Positions 24,708 to 35,000 of a stretch of 64,000 nt of DNA are shown here, in pieces; the first letter of the stretch is position 1, and every line of letters begins with the position of its first letter. Origin of the DNA: Candidatus Saccharimonadota bacterium (GTDB lineage Bacteria > Patescibacteriota > Saccharimonadia > Saccharimonadales > Saccharimonadaceae); the NCBI GenBank assembly GCA_017536895.1, contig JAFWCN010000006.1, forward strand, positions 57,389 to 121,388, in the 5' to 3' direction. The notes beneath the pieces were generated by a model. It worked only from the letters and a program-made list of their open reading frames with translations, did not search any database and was not told the DNA's origin. The position numbers and the translations under genes were made by a program.

Positions 24708-26198
24708 ATGGCTCGGAAGAAACGAAATAGAGCAAAATCTTTCTTTTCAATAGTAGTTATATTTGGAGTAGTATTCGCGGCAGCACTTTTTGGTATTCAG
24801 TTTATCACTAAAACTGGTTTTTTCCGTGTGCCCGGTGTAGTTTATTATGACGAAAGTTTGAACGAGGCAGAACATGAAGTTTTGACGTCGATTTTTACCG
24901 ACGAAGTAGATTTGGATAAGGATGTGACGATTTCGGCTTATGAAAGCCTGGAAAAACCTAGTTTAGAGGAAGGGGAGTATATATATAATATATATGTTCC
25001 GGTAACAGATTTTTATAGCACTGATACGAATATTGACGTAGATGAGGCTTCGAAGTTGTTTGCGGATGCTTATGAAGGGATGGTTGCGCATGATATGGTT
25101 CCAGTTGATAAACTTGATTTTAATTCTAAGTTGCTTAGCATTAACGGCTCATATTATCTGGATGAATTTGATAAAGGAGCAGTATTTAGAGTAGTGAAAT
25201 TTGATTCGGAAAAATTCGATGAAGAAATTAAACCTTTGGTGGACAATAACTTCAGCAAGCAATATCCGGCAAAAGACGATGTGTTGACTTTGGCGCAAAC
25301 TGGTGTGACGGCCCTTTCGCGTGGGATGAATACCAAATTAGCCAGAGTAGGTGACGCGAGATATTTCAGCGAGAAAATTGCCGGGTTTTTGTCTGGTTTT
25401 GATTTGACGCACACTTCGAACGAATCGTCGTTTACTGATTATGCAACGGGCGATAATATTTGTTCTGACCCAAGATTTATTGACACTTTAACGGATATTG
25501 GCCTAGATATTGTGGAGTTAACGGGTAATCACAACCAAGATTGTGGACTTGAAGCCTCGCGGCAAAGCATTGATTTATATCATGAAAAAGAAATTAGAAC
25601 AGTGGGCGGTGGCAAGAATTCTGATGAAGCCGCTGTTCCGTTAAATATCGACGAGAAAGGGAATAATATAACTTTTCTTGCCTATAATCAATCGACTGGA
25701 GGAGCAACCTATGGAGCGGCTCCGGGCGCGAACCAATACTACGAGGATAATGCAGTTTCTGAAATAAATGCGGCAAAAGAGCGCGGAGATTTCGTGATTG
25801 TTGATATTCAGTACTATGAGTGTAGCGCCTACGCTTCGGAATACGAAGACCCAACTTGCGATGCAGCGAATTCTTCAGCAGGCGATCAGGTTGGGTTTTT
25901 CCGACATTTGATTGATCTTGGTGCTGATATGGTAGTCGGAACATCGGCGCATCAGCCACAAACTTTTGAATTATATGGTGATGGAGTGATTTATTATGGA
26001 CTGGGCAATCTCTTCTTTGACCAAGTCTGGTGGCCTGGCACAACGCGTAGCTTAGTACTGGTAAACTATTTCTATAAAGATAAACTACTACAGACTAAAA
26101 TAGTGCCAACAGTTTATGATACAAATATGCAAACAAGACTTCTAGATGAGGAGACAAGCAAATGGTTTCTGCAAAGGCTAATAAACGTAAAACCGTAA
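24708..26198 (+). CDS. CapA-family (poly-gamma-glutamate synthesis-like) membrane-anchored phosphoesterase
   Basis: This is a 496-residue protein with a membrane helix at about 13-32 and a large extracytoplasmic domain. The CapA/PgsA metallophosphoesterase-like fold shows DIVELTGNHNQDCG, VGTSAHQPQTFELYGDGVIYYGLGNLFFDQVW and a central TLAQTGVTALSRGM motif. CapA proteins take part in poly-gamma-glutamate and surface-polymer export; here the substrate is unknown. I chose the ATG at 24708, which directly follows the promoter. The last 37 bases overlap the next gene. Confidence 0.87.
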   Translation: MARKKRNRAKSFFSIVVIFGVVFAAALFGIQFITKTGFFRVPGVVYYDESLNEAEHEVLTSIFTDEVDLDKDVTISAYESLEKPSLEEGEYIYNIYVPVTDFYSTDTNIDVDEASKLFADAYEGMVAHDMVPVDKLDFNSKLLSINGSYYLDEFDKGAVFRVVKFDSEKFDEEIKPLVDNNFSKQYPAKDDVLTLAQTGVTALSRGMNTKLARVGDARYFSEKIAGFLSGFDLTHTSNESSFTDYATGDNICSDPRFIDTLTDIGLDIVELTGNHNQDCGLEASRQSIDLYHEKEIRTVGGGKNSDEAAVPLNIDEKGNNITFLAYNQSTGGATYGAAPGANQYYEDNAVSEINAAKERGDFVIVDIQYYECSAYASEYEDPTCDAANSSAGDQVGFFRHLIDLGADMVVGTSAHQPQTFELYGDGVIYYGLGNLFFDQVWWPGTTRSLVLVNYFYKDKLLQTKIVPTVYDTNMQTRLLDEETSKWFLQRLINVKP

Positions 26199-27106
26199 GA
26201 AAACGAATATTTCGCAATATCTTAATTGGGCTTGGTGTCATTGCTGTTTTTGCAATTGGTGCTGCTGGTGCGTATTTTTTGGTTCCGTGTTTTGTAAATA
26301 ATAATCAACCCACGGAAAACATTGCTCCTAGTACTGAGCCTCAACCAGAGCCAGAACCGACCGTAGTTTTACCGGATAGAATTGATTTTCAACCGGTAGT
26401 AGATAGTTGGGCGCAGGGTGTTAGCGGAAATAGAAGTGTACTAATATATGATTTAGATCGAGATGAGGTAGTGGGCGAATATAATCCAAAAGAAAGCTAT
26501 AACACTGCGTCACTCTATAAGTTGTTTGTAGTATATGAAGGTTATCGTAGATTACAATCAGGCGAGTGGCAAGCAGATGAACCAGTAGGTTACACAGGTT
26601 ACACTATACTCAAATGCCTTGATCTTGCGATTCGTGAATCGAATTCATCTTGTGCTGAAACACTGTGGACTATGATTGGGCGACAAGATTTAATAAATAT
26701 TATCGAAAATGATTATAGCATTACTGACTCTGATATCGCGAGCTTGATATCTAATCCTCAGGACATTATGAAGATGCTAAAAATATTCTATGAGCATAAA
26801 AACATCACAGACAATGGCCTTGTCGCGACGATGAAAGATTCCTTCCTCAATCAGCCACCAACAACTTATGATTGGCGGCAAGGACTTCCTAGTGGTTTTA
26901 CGAAAGCCAATGTATATAATAAAGTTGGCTGGGATTATAATCCGGACGCTAGGGTGTGGAACATTTACCATGATGCTGCAATTGTAGAGTTTTCGGATTT
27001 AAATCGGCATTTTATTGTAGTGGTGATGACAAATCGAGTGCCGTTCCAGAAAATCACCGCGCTTGGAAAAATGATAGAAGACAAAGTCCTTAGTAGTTAT
27101 CAATAA
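26162..27106 (+). CDS. Beta-lactamase-fold serine hydrolase, membrane anchored
   Basis: This is a 314-residue protein with a basic N-terminus, a membrane helix at about 17-40, a proline-rich linker (TEPQPEPEPT), and a class A beta-lactamase/D-Ala-D-Ala carboxypeptidase-type domain. NTASLYKLFVV provides the SxxK catalytic motif, and ESNSSCAE is the SxN motif. A KTG box is not obvious, as a NKVGWD segment takes its place. It may cut or remodel peptidoglycan rather than drugs. It starts inside the 3' end of the CapA-like gene (37-base overlap). Confidence 0.83.
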   Translation: MVSAKANKRKTVRKRIFRNILIGLGVIAVFAIGAAGAYFLVPCFVNNNQPTENIAPSTEPQPEPEPTVVLPDRIDFQPVVDSWAQGVSGNRSVLIYDLDRDEVVGEYNPKESYNTASLYKLFVVYEGYRRLQSGEWQADEPVGYTGYTILKCLDLAIRESNSSCAETLWTMIGRQDLINIIENDYSITDSDIASLISNPQDIMKMLKIFYEHKNITDNGLVATMKDSFLNQPPTTYDWRQGLPSGFTKANVYNKVGWDYNPDARVWNIYHDAAIVEFSDLNRHFIVVVMTNRVPFQKITALGKMIEDKVLSSYQ

Positions 27107-28065
27107 GTACTAAAGAACTGCGACCAATAAGTTTTGTATTTGGAATTGATGTCAAAGTCAAAACCGACGGCGAGTTTGGTATAGTCAGGGTTTAGGATAT
27201 TTGCGCGGTGAGTTTCTGACGCCATCCAGAGAGCAACTGCAGAGGCAGGAGATACGGCTGCGTTGCCGATGGCAAGATTTTCGCCACTGACTCCGCCGCT
27301 GTCTGGTGTAGGGCAGGCTGTAGACCAACTAGAGCCGTCAGGACGAGTATGTGCGTAGAGGGTTTTGGTTTCATTGGCACGCACGTCAGCGGCGGATTCA
27401 CAGGTATAACCCCAGGCAAGCTGACCTAGGTTGTTCTTGGTACGAATCTTGTTAACTAGGGTTAGAACTTCGTGTTTCCATTGTTCGGTTGGTGGTTCAA
27501 CTACGGTGACAACAATTGAATCCTTGCGTTTACCATCATAAGTACCAGCAGTAATAGTTGTAGTACCATAGCCGTTTACGACTGGGTAACGACAAGTATC
27601 GTCATTGAAACCTAGCCAAGTACGAGCTGAGTTATAAAATCCAGAGATAACATTGTCATCAGAGGTCTGCCAATACATTTCACCAAGATCAGCTAGTCCA
27701 CCGCCAACGCATAAATCAATATCTGGTGTAGCATATATAGTGATGGCGTTTTCATTCCATAGCTCACCGGAACCGACCGGGGTGTTGTCGAATTCGTGAC
27801 TGGTGGTAGAAATATAATCATCGTTGCCTGTAGTATGAATATCTTTAATTTCGGCATCGGAATCGGAAACAGATTCAAGTAACTCCATTTCGCCAATCGT
27901 ATCGTTAATAATATCGGAACGTTCATCGACTGCTCGGAAGGTTAATCCGCCATTAAACCAAATGGCACTCGAAATCAAAATCCCTGCTATCACGATTGCG
28001 GCAGCGTTAACCGAGAGTAGTATCGTGAGCTTGGGATTGCTTTGATTTGCGAAAAAACTGATCAT
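27100..28065 (-). CDS. Extracytoplasmic CAP/SCP-like protein
   Basis: This 321-residue protein has one N-terminal membrane helix (about 14-38), a spacer, an Ig-like beta segment (about 130-200, with YPVVNGYGTTTITAGTYDGKRKDSIVVTVVEPPT), and a C-terminal CAP domain. The CAP signatures are VNKIRTKNNLGQLAW, YAHTRPDGSSW, SGENLAIGN and ASETHRANILNPDYTKLAVGF. CAP domains bind lipids or cell-wall components and sometimes have peptidase-like sites. Last gene of a five-gene minus-strand operon, overlapping its upstream neighbour by four bases. Confidence 0.9.
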   Translation of the reverse strand: MISFFANQSNPKLTILLSVNAAAIVIAGILISSAIWFNGGLTFRAVDERSDIINDTIGEMELLESVSDSDAEIKDIHTTGNDDYISTTSHEFDNTPVGSGELWNENAITIYATPDIDLCVGGGLADLGEMYWQTSDDNVISGFYNSARTWLGFNDDTCRYPVVNGYGTTTITAGTYDGKRKDSIVVTVVEPPTEQWKHEVLTLVNKIRTKNNLGQLAWGYTCESAADVRANETKTLYAHTRPDGSSWSTACPTPDSGGVSGENLAIGNAAVSPASAVALWMASETHRANILNPDYTKLAVGFDFDINSKYKTYWSQFFSTY

Positions 28066-29003
28066 TTGGTCTTCTTCTTTGTGGTTGGTTTATCGCTAGC
28101 AATGAGAGAACGGATAAAGGTAATTAATTGGTTCATAGCTGGCATGAGAAGAAGGAAGATTAGAATCATAATGAAATTAAGAACGATAACTTCGGTGGAT
28201 GGAGTAGAGCCACGGAAAAGCCCAGCAAATATCACGGAGAAAATTAACATATAAATAATGGCGAGGGAGGCGATAATAACAATGTATGAGAAAATTTTAA
28301 GCCATATCGATGCAAGATTAAGTGAACGATAACGCAGAATAGTGTAATATACGCCAATAATATTAGCCGCAAGAGCAAGTGGCCCGAGCCAAATGGCGCT
28401 CCAGTTTCCAAGAAGTGGCAGAATGAGGTTCGCAATCAAGACAACGGTACTCGAGACGCCGAAGCTGATAATAATGGTGAGGTCGCCACCTTTTTTGCGA
28501 GTTGAACGTGTTTTGACGTATTGTTTTAGGAGATATATTATAACCGCTGGTACAATCAAAGAGAAGAAGGCGATGTAAGTAATATAGAGAGGTCCAATAT
28601 GCATCACTACACTGTTGCCGGTGCGCGAGAGGACAACGGCACTATAAAGAAGGGCCGGGTTATAGAATATTAGTCCACTTATGACAAGCCCAAAAATAAG
28701 GAAGAAGATAGTGAGCGCTTTGCCATATTTTTCGTCCCATGCGACGTAGCCGAGGAAGGCTATATCGATAAGTATAGCGCTAACAAAAGTCCATTTGACG
28801 TGCCAATCAATAGTTTCGACTGACGAAGGATCAGCGGTTAGAAAGATTGAAATCGATGTCATCCAAAGAGTGGCAGCAATAGCGGCAAGGAAGAACCAAG
28901 TCGAACGCGCACGGTCACCTTTGGTGGAACCGAAGAATACAATTGCGCCAGATAAAAGCGTCAAGACTGACACTGTGGCGAGTAAGATTACAATTAGTTG
29001 CAT
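28062..29003 (-). CDS. Multi-pass membrane protein, 7TM histidine-kinase-N-like
   Basis: This 313-residue protein has about nine predicted membrane helices, beginning MQLIVILLATVSVLTLLSGAIVFF. The arrangement resembles the 7TM sensor N-terminal module of histidine kinases, but there is no kinase domain. A possible signal-sensing or transport role is inferred only. It has AAAGGAGG before the ATG. It lies between the DUF4353-like and CAP genes in one operon. Confidence 0.75.
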   Translation of the reverse strand: MQLIVILLATVSVLTLLSGAIVFFGSTKGDRARSTWFFLAAIAATLWMTSISIFLTADPSSVETIDWHVKWTFVSAILIDIAFLGYVAWDEKYGKALTIFFLIFGLVISGLIFYNPALLYSAVVLSRTGNSVVMHIGPLYITYIAFFSLIVPAVIIYLLKQYVKTRSTRKKGGDLTIIISFGVSSTVVLIANLILPLLGNWSAIWLGPLALAANIIGVYYTILRYRSLNLASIWLKIFSYIVIIASLAIIYMLIFSVIFAGLFRGSTPSTEVIVLNFIMILIFLLLMPAMNQLITFIRSLIASDKPTTKKKTK

Positions 29004-29049
29004 ATACCTCCTTTAATATAACCATTATAACATATATTACTTATAATGA

Positions 29050-30609
29050 TTATCTTTTTAGCATATTATTGGTTTTGCCAATCTCGGTGGTTATATTGGA
29101 TAAAGTAAAACTAGTATATTCCTCGTCATTAATGTACAACGTGTAGGTATCTCCTAATTGAAGCTTTGGTGAGCCAAAGGCAAGGTGTGAGAATTGTTTG
29201 GCTGACGTGTGTTCTAGGATAGTTTCTTCGGACTTGTTTTTGATTGTGATCTTGGTGCCAGCCGGTTCAACTGTATTGAAATAAACACTGACATTAAATA
29301 TGCTCGACGTGTTTCCAAGCGTGGTGGCCATACCAGACGAACCGATAGCGTAGGCTTCACCACCATTCATTACGATGCCCATACCTGCATCAAGAGCACC
29401 ATTGCCATTGTTTGTGGGCCCATCAACGATGACGTTGCCGCCGTTGATATACAACCAACCGTTGCTATCAATTCCATCACCGGAGGCATTAACATAGACC
29501 TTGCCACCATTAATGGTTATGGTGCAATTTTCGTCAGCCTTGAAGGGGTTTGCGCCAGGTCGGTTTTGGCTTGATTTGTCGGCACCGCCACCAGCATTTA
29601 TCCCATCGTCGGTAGTGATAAGATTGATGTTGCCGTTATTAATTGTAACGATTTGCGCCTCTAAGCCTTCGTAGGCTTTAATAATATGAAGCTCGCCACC
29701 GTCAATGATTAGTTCGTTGTTAGCATGGATGCCGTCGTCGCCAGATGTAATATTATAGATGCCTCCCGTGATTGCAATATAATTATCGGAATGAATTGCA
29801 TCGTCAAATGTATTTATCGAATAATTGCCGCCTTTTAGTAAAAGGGTTTTTATGGTTTTAATTGCTTTGGCGTTTTTAGATATGAGGTTAAAACTACCAT
29901 CCTCGACTAGAACGAAGCCTTTACCGGCGTCGACGTCGTTTGTGGCCTTAAAGCAGTCGTTGTTGGCTGAAATGTCGAAGTTACCACCGACGATATAAAT
30001 GGAATCTTTGCCGCGAATAGCATCGTCTTCGGCATTGATTTGGTATTTTCCACTCTTGAATTTGACATCATCTTTGCCGACGATTGCATCTTGATAATTT
30101 GCAGTGAGATTAAGGGTGCCATTGCCCTGGAAAGTTAAATCACCTTTGCTGTAAATTGCACCAGTAACGTCGGCGTCGGTGATTTTTGAATAATCACTGC
30201 TATCGGCGAGAGTATTTTCGCCTTCTAGCTCAATTACCAAATCGTCTGCCTCGTCACATTTAATGACGGGGCCAGATTCACTTGTTATGACGACATTGTC
30301 TAGAATCAGTCTAATTTGCCCCTTTGCGGACTTAATCAGAATTGAACCGTTGTCTAGGTCGCCGGTTAGATGATAAGTGCCTGATTGAGAAATAGTCAAG
30401 GATTCGGATAGTTCAATGTCAAAAGTGGGGTAAGAATCCCAGTTGATTTTGAGGTCACCGTTGTCGACATCAAGAGCATCTGACAAAAGATTAGCGTCAG
30501 TTGTTTGCTGGTTGTTATTGACGGCGATAGTGATAATTAATAAGGCAGCGAGAATGATTGAGGCTATTAACCAGCGTAAATCCGGTAGTTCTCGGCTACG
30601 CTTGCCCAC
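29050..30609 (-). CDS. Secreted/anchored beta-helix carbohydrate-binding protein (DUF4353-like)
   Basis: This is a 519-residue protein with an N-terminal membrane helix (about 12-30) and a long right-handed beta-helix-like region built of repeats of the type AIYSKGDLTFQGNGTLNLTANYQDAI and DDAIRGKDSIYIVGGNFDISANNDCF. The pattern corresponds to the DUF4353 carbohydrate-binding family that is often clustered with VTC and DUF4956 proteins. It would bind a surface glycan; the ligand is unknown. The start overlaps the DUF4956 gene by one base, in the operon 31998 to 27100. Confidence 0.85.
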   Translation of the reverse strand: MGKRSRELPDLRWLIASIILAALLIITIAVNNNQQTTDANLLSDALDVDNGDLKINWDSYPTFDIELSESLTISQSGTYHLTGDLDNGSILIKSAKGQIRLILDNVVITSESGPVIKCDEADDLVIELEGENTLADSSDYSKITDADVTGAIYSKGDLTFQGNGTLNLTANYQDAIVGKDDVKFKSGKYQINAEDDAIRGKDSIYIVGGNFDISANNDCFKATNDVDAGKGFVLVEDGSFNLISKNAKAIKTIKTLLLKGGNYSINTFDDAIHSDNYIAITGGIYNITSGDDGIHANNELIIDGGELHIIKAYEGLEAQIVTINNGNINLITTDDGINAGGGADKSSQNRPGANPFKADENCTITINGGKVYVNASGDGIDSNGWLYINGGNVIVDGPTNNGNGALDAGMGIVMNGGEAYAIGSSGMATTLGNTSSIFNVSVYFNTVEPAGTKITIKNKSEETILEHTSAKQFSHLAFGSPKLQLGDTYTLYINDEEYTSFTLSNITTEIGKTNNMLKR

Positions 30610-31280
30610 TATATCTCCTCTTCACAGACAGGTTCGGATAATAGTACTTTAAGATTACAATTTTTGACGCGGATTTCGTCAAGAAATTCTTTTTCTTTGA
30701 CGCCGCTTCTTAGTTTAATATCATAAGTTAGTTTGTAGAGTGAACCCATATTCATGGTTTTCATTTTGACGAGACTAGCTTTAGAGGTGTATTTTTTGAA
30801 GATGTCGGCAAACACATCTTCGTAATCCAAATCCTCCGGGATAACAACTTTGAGAACGCGTTCTTTGCGATTGGGCTCTAAGATCGGAGTAGTGGAGAAG
30901 AAGACGATAGCAATAATACCAATTGCCGTAATAACCGTAGCGAAGAGAGCGTGGCCCATACCAAGGGCTAGACCAACCATCATAGCGAAGAAGACAGCCA
31001 GCAAATCTTTGGCGCGACCACGAATTGAGCGGAAACGAATCAATGAAAAAGCACCAAGAATAGCAATGGAAGTACCGAGACTACCATTAATCATGATCAT
31101 TACGGCCATGACGAGAAGCGGCAAGACCGCTAAAGTGACTAGAAAGCCTTTGGTGGTCTGCGAGGTCTTCATGTGGGCAATCGCTATCGCAAAACCAAGC
31201 GCGATGGAAATTGCAGCGCAGATGAGGACCGTCTTGACGTCTAGACCTACTGCGGTGTTATCAAATATGGTGTTAAACAT
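30609..31280 (-). CDS. DUF4956 membrane protein
   Basis: This 223-residue protein has four or five membrane helices in the first 130 residues (AISIALGFAIAIAHM, GFLVTLAVLPLLVMAVMIMIN, AILGAFSLIRFRSIRGRAKDLLAVFFAMMVGLALGMG). This is followed by a soluble C-terminal domain (VLKVVIPEDLDYEDVFADIFKKYTS). The GAFSLIRFRS...KD motif matches DUF4956, whose usual neighbour is a VTC-type polyphosphate polymerase. It overlaps both neighbours (8 bases with VTC, one with DUF4353-like), so the set is translated together. Confidence 0.88.
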   Translation of the reverse strand: MFNTIFDNTAVGLDVKTVLICAAISIALGFAIAIAHMKTSQTTKGFLVTLAVLPLLVMAVMIMINGSLGTSIAILGAFSLIRFRSIRGRAKDLLAVFFAMMVGLALGMGHALFATVITAIGIIAIVFFSTTPILEPNRKERVLKVVIPEDLDYEDVFADIFKKYTSKASLVKMKTMNMGSLYKLTYDIKLRSGVKEKEFLDEIRVKNCNLKVLLSEPVCEEEI

Positions 31281-31998
31281 TTTGTTCCTTTCTTATTTTT
31301 TCGTACGATTTACCAACTTTGCTAAATTGTTGGGGATATAGCTTATTTGCTGACAAGCTTTGGACGAGCCATAGCGGTAACACACCGTGAGCTTTGATTT
31401 CCAAAATGATATTCCTCTTGTCCTTAAAATATATTTTACCACGTTTCGGGTTTTTTAGACTGAGATTTTTGTGGCGATATTTTAGATTCTCGTCAAAAGT
31501 GATACGAAGGTTATCTTCGCCTTTATAAGATTCACGATTATACATGGTCATGATTTTGGGTTTCAAATGGTGGTGGCGGATGAGATAGTCGACTTCTCGC
31601 GCGATTTGGAGGTCAGTCTTCTTCTCTACGGTTCTGGCTGCGAGTTCTTCAATGTCTTTCTTGCCTTTAATTAGTTCTTCGTAATCGTCGTGAGTAATCA
31701 TGACGCGGCGTTTGAAACCTGGATTTAAATCTTGACCGCGTATTTTGGTCTTGATTTCGAGAAAAACCCGGTCGTAGCCCTTGTAGCTCCTGGCGCGAAG
31801 TTTGTGCTTGAAAACCGGCTGGTCAATCGATTGGACGATTAAGTCAAAATTGTCAGTATCAAAATAGACATTATACACTTCGGACTTGTGGTAGTTGTCC
31901 TTCTTCATATGTTTTTTGATGGTTTTTAGTAGTTCTTTTTTGTCGTCTTTCGTGATGAGATATTTTTTCTCGATACGATCAAATACTTTACCGTCCAT
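31273..31998 (-). CDS. VTC-domain polyphosphate polymerase
   Basis: This is a 241-residue VTC catalytic domain of the triphosphate-tunnel metalloenzyme type. RIEKKYLIT gives the N-terminal basic-acidic motif. VYNVYFDTDNFDLI, KHKLRARSY, FLEIKTK and GFKRRV follow, with arginines and lysines that line the tunnel. It would elongate polyphosphate from a nucleotide triphosphate. It is the first gene of an operon with a DUF4956 protein, a beta-helix glycan-binding protein, a 7TM protein and a CAP protein. Confidence 0.9.
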   Translation of the reverse strand: MDGKVFDRIEKKYLITKDDKKELLKTIKKHMKKDNYHKSEVYNVYFDTDNFDLIVQSIDQPVFKHKLRARSYKGYDRVFLEIKTKIRGQDLNPGFKRRVMITHDDYEELIKGKKDIEELAARTVEKKTDLQIAREVDYLIRHHHLKPKIMTMYNRESYKGEDNLRITFDENLKYRHKNLSLKNPKRGKIYFKDKRNIILEIKAHGVLPLWLVQSLSANKLYPQQFSKVGKSYEKIRKEQNV

Positions 31999-32056
31999 AT
32001 TATATATATTATATATGAAAACTTAAATTAAACTAAATTATTTGCGATTAGTTTGG

Positions 32057-32062
32057 TATAAT
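32057..32062 (+). promoter_or_regulatory. -10 box of leaderless ABC transporter
   Basis: TGGTATAAT extended -10 box; six bases separate it from the ATG at 32069. Confidence 0.68.
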
Positions 32063-32068
32063 ATAGTT

Positions 32069-35000
32069 ATGCTTGAAATTCGGGGTGTGACGAAGGTCTA
32101 TCAGACCGGCGGAGTGAAGCGTACGGTGCTGAATAAAGTGTCGATTAATTTTCGTGAGTCGGAATTTGCGGCGATTTTGGGGCCTTCGGGGTCGGGCAAA
32201 ACTACTTTACTGAATATCATTGGCGGATTAGATAAATATACATCTGGTGACCTCGTAATCAACGAAAAATCTACCAAGAAGTTTCGCGACAAGGATTGGG
32301 ATGCTTATCGTAATCACCGCGTGGGGTTCGTATTTCAGTCTTACAATTTAATCCCGCATCAGACGGTGCTTCATAATGTGCGGCTTGCCCTGACACTGTC
32401 GGGGATTTCGAAACGCGAGTCGATTCAACGAGCCAAAAAAGCATTGAAAGATGTCGGACTATCGGAACATGTTGATAAGCTACCGGCTCAGCTTTCGGGT
32501 GGCCAGATGCAGCGGGTAGCGATTGCACGGGCTCTGGTGAATGACCCAGATATTTTGCTTGCGGATGAGCCGACTGGCGCGCTTGATTCTGAAACTAGTA
32601 TCCAAATAATGAAACTCCTCAAAGATATTTCTCGTAAGAAATTGGTGGTGATGGTGACGCACAATCCGGAATTAGCGGACGAATATGCGACGAGAATCAT
32701 TAATTTGAAAGATGGCAAGATTACTAACGACTCGAACCCTTATGATGGTTCGAAGAAAACTGATTTAGATTTAATTGAGGCGGAGAAGAAGTCGAAGAAG
32801 ACTAAAATGTCGTTTATCACGGCGGCGAGTTTGTCACTTAGCAATTTATTAACTAAAAAAGCTAGGACAGTATTAGTAGCCGTAGCGGGGTCGATTGGTA
32901 TTATCGGGATTGCTTTGATTTCGGCAGTGTCGACTGGATTCCAGAATTATATTGATAAGATTGAAGAAGACACTTTGACATCTTATCCTCTGGCTTTACA
33001 AAAGGAAACTGCGGACATGACTGGAATATTGCTGAGCCTAACTGATTCAGCTGATGGTGAACGCGTAGAGGGGAAATTAAAAGAGAATCAAGTTTTATCA
33101 TCGACACTTGGGACCGTGTCAAATAATGATCTGCCAAGTTTCAAGGCCTATCTTGATGCGCACATGGATGAGGTAGGGAAAGATATTCGCTTGATGGAGC
33201 AGGAATATAATGTAGATCCATTGGTTTATACGATTGATGCGACGGATAAAGTTGCGAAGATGAACCCGAGTACATTATTTACGTCTCTAGTAGGGGAATC
33301 ATCGCTACTTCGGAATTATTCTTCGATGACTTCGGTGTTTCAGCAGTATGATAAAACAAATCTAGAGAATGACACAAACTTGTTAGCTGGCCGTTATCCG
33401 GAAGAATACAACGAGTTAATGGTGGTACTATCGAACGAAGGTGAGATTTCAGACCTTTTGACTTATTCTTTGGGATTCCATGATACGGATGAGTTGAATA
33501 AAATAGTTTCTAAGATTATGAGTGGGGAAAACGTCGAGATAACTAATGAGCCGCTAGAGTTATCCTATGAGGATATAATGTCACGAGATTTGCGCCTGGT
33601 GCCGGCGACTGAGACATATAGATATAATAGTAAATATGATGTATATGAAGATATGAGCAAGGACCAGGATTATATGCGTGGTGTGTATAATTCATCTGAA
33701 AAGTTGAAAATCGTGGGTGTATCTGTGATGAATTCTGAGATGCTAAGTGCAGGAAGTGGAGTGGCATATTTGCCTTCGCTTGTGACACATATTATTGATA
33801 AGGCTTCTGAGACCGAGATAGTGAAAAAGCAGTTAGCCAATCCAGAAGTTGATGTGTTTTCGGGTGTGAAATTCGGGGAAGAGGATAATAAATATGATTT
33901 TAAATTTGAAGATTTAGTATCGGTAGACGAAGCGGCTTTGTCACGGGCTTTTGGTGTAAACATTGACCAAAATGCGATTTCTAACAAAACACGAGAATAT
34001 ATTGGTGGAATATCGGGTGATATTACGAATGGGGTAAATTCGGTGCCGGAAGTGAGAAGCGTGTTGGTTAATCGGTTTAAGGATTTGGCGGGGGAGATGG
34101 GACCGATTCTGATTCAAAAAATTGCTTCAGGTGATATCCCACTTGATCCATCTGATCCGGAGAAGACAAAAGAGGCGGTGTTCCAATTTGTTGATGGATT
34201 TGTGAATGGTAAAGATTTTTCAGATTTAGAGTCCTCCTATGGGCTGCCGGCGGATAATTTCAAGACGGCGTTTGATGGGCTACTTAAGATTTATGCCTTT
34301 AAGATGATCGAGAATGCTATGTCGGGATTTGTGGTTGATATGGATGAGTTTTTGAATATGGCTGAGGTGAGTGGGGTGTTTGACGCTTTGTCGACGGGTG
34401 TTTCGAATTTATCAACCCAAAAACAGGTGGTGAATAAAGTTTCAGGGTTGACTTCATATTTGACTTCTAGTTTTGCAAATTCGTTCCATGTGGATCAATC
34501 AGCGATTGTGGGGGCGTTTCGGCTTAATTTCTCGGAGGAGGAACTTTCACGAGTGGTAACCGCGATGTTCACGAAAAAGAAAACTACGCTTGCAACGAAT
34601 CTATCGGCTCTCGGATATCAGGATTTGGATGATCCGACACAGTTATCATTTTATTTCTGGAGTTTTGATGGAAAAACAAGGTTCCTGGAATTTTTGGACA
34701 GTTATAATGATGCGATGCGAGATATTGATGATGGAGAAAAAGTGATTGAATACACGGATACTACGGGTGTACTGATGGGCTCAGTGAAGACAATTGTGGA
34801 CGCAGTGTCATATGTGCTGATTGCGTTTGTGTCGATTTCGCTTATCGTATCCTCGATTATGATTGGCGTGATTACTTTTATTTCGGTATACGAAAGGACG
34901 AAGGAAATCGGAATTCTACGCGCAATTGGAGCATCGAAACATAACATTTCGTCGATATTTAACGCAGAAACTTTCATTATTGGGCTGCTGTCGGGGTTGT

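Noticed and set aside
26162..27106. Drug-resistance beta-lactamase
   Set aside because: SxxK and SxN motifs are present but there is no clear KTG box, so resistance cannot be claimed; a cell-wall hydrolase is more likely.
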